Shown piece after piece: positions 13,581 through 13,585 of a stretch of 13,585 nucleotides of DNA. Location: contig DDBP01000154.1 of the NCBI GenBank assembly GCA_002332795.1, forward strand, positions 1 to 13,585. The letters run 5' to 3'. The position numbers and the translations under genes were made by a program. How positions within the stretch are numbered: the first letter of the stretch is position 1; each line of letters opens with the position of its first letter. Origin of the DNA: Anaerolineales bacterium UBA2029 (GTDB lineage: Bacteria > Chloroflexota > Anaerolineae > Aggregatilineales > Aggregatilineaceae). A model generated the notes under the pieces. That model was not told the DNA's origin, made no database searches, and saw nothing but the letters and a program-made list of their open reading frames with translations.

Positions 13581-13585
13581 CAAAC

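Noticed and set aside
1..13585. CRISPR arrays, tRNA or rRNA genes, phage or transposase genes, toxin-antitoxin pairs
   Set aside because: No regularly spaced direct repeats, cloverleaf-like sequences or such protein motifs were seen on either strand.

Overview
Every gene I can support in this window is on the minus strand, so the biological order runs from the right end (13585) to the left end (1). The sequence is GC-rich (by eye about 60%), densely packed and free of recognisable insertion sequences, tRNAs, rRNAs or CRISPR arrays. A Chloroflexota (green non-sulfur) bacterium is the best fit. The reasons are a bacterial F420 pathway with a stand-alone FbiB-type nitroreductase (as described in Thermomicrobia), several proteins of a style I associate with that phylum, and a C/G-run palindromic intergenic repeat at the right edge. 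This is inference, not proof.

Layout in transcription order: (1) 13358-13585 is non-coding, with a large imperfect palindrome and a weak promoter candidate. (2) 12332-13357 encodes a DPM-synthase/GtrB-like family 2 glycosyltransferase, followed by a small coiled-coil protein (12057-12308). (3) 9885-11966 encodes a PLP-dependent fold-type II enzyme and a 221-residue protein of unknown function. (4) 8493-9851 encodes an SsnA-family aminohydrolase. (5) 4785-8477 is a coenzyme F420 block: npdG (F420:NADP oxidoreductase), cofE (gamma-glutamyl ligase), an FbiB-C-like nitroreductase, cofD and cofC, joined by overlaps or gaps of at most 6 nt. (6) 3729-4736 is an F420-type luciferase-like (LLM) oxidoreductase, followed by a PaaI-type hotdog thioesterase (3184-3717). 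(7) 557-3166 is a large GT-C-type membrane protein. (8) 1-560 is the start of a molybdenum-hydroxylase (xanthine dehydrogenase family) iron-sulfur domain that runs off the left edge.

From 11966 down to 1 the gaps are at most 48 nt, so ten genes may be one transcript. The F420 block supplies the tail-building steps (CofC/CofD/CofE), the reduction of a dehydro intermediate (nitroreductase) and exchange with the NADPH pool (NpdG); the LLM protein is a likely consumer. The FO-synthase genes (cofG/cofH or fbiC) are not in the window.

The most unusual part is the company the F420 genes keep. On one side is an SsnA homologue and on the other a hydroxylase Fe-S domain that has lost all four ligands of its ferredoxin-type cluster but keeps the second cluster. 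SsnA and the cysteine-depleted XdhD are neighbours in the E. coli purine/selenium-hydroxylase gene cluster. The window may therefore hold an F420-linked N-heterocycle or purine-like catabolic operon, which is a hypothesis.
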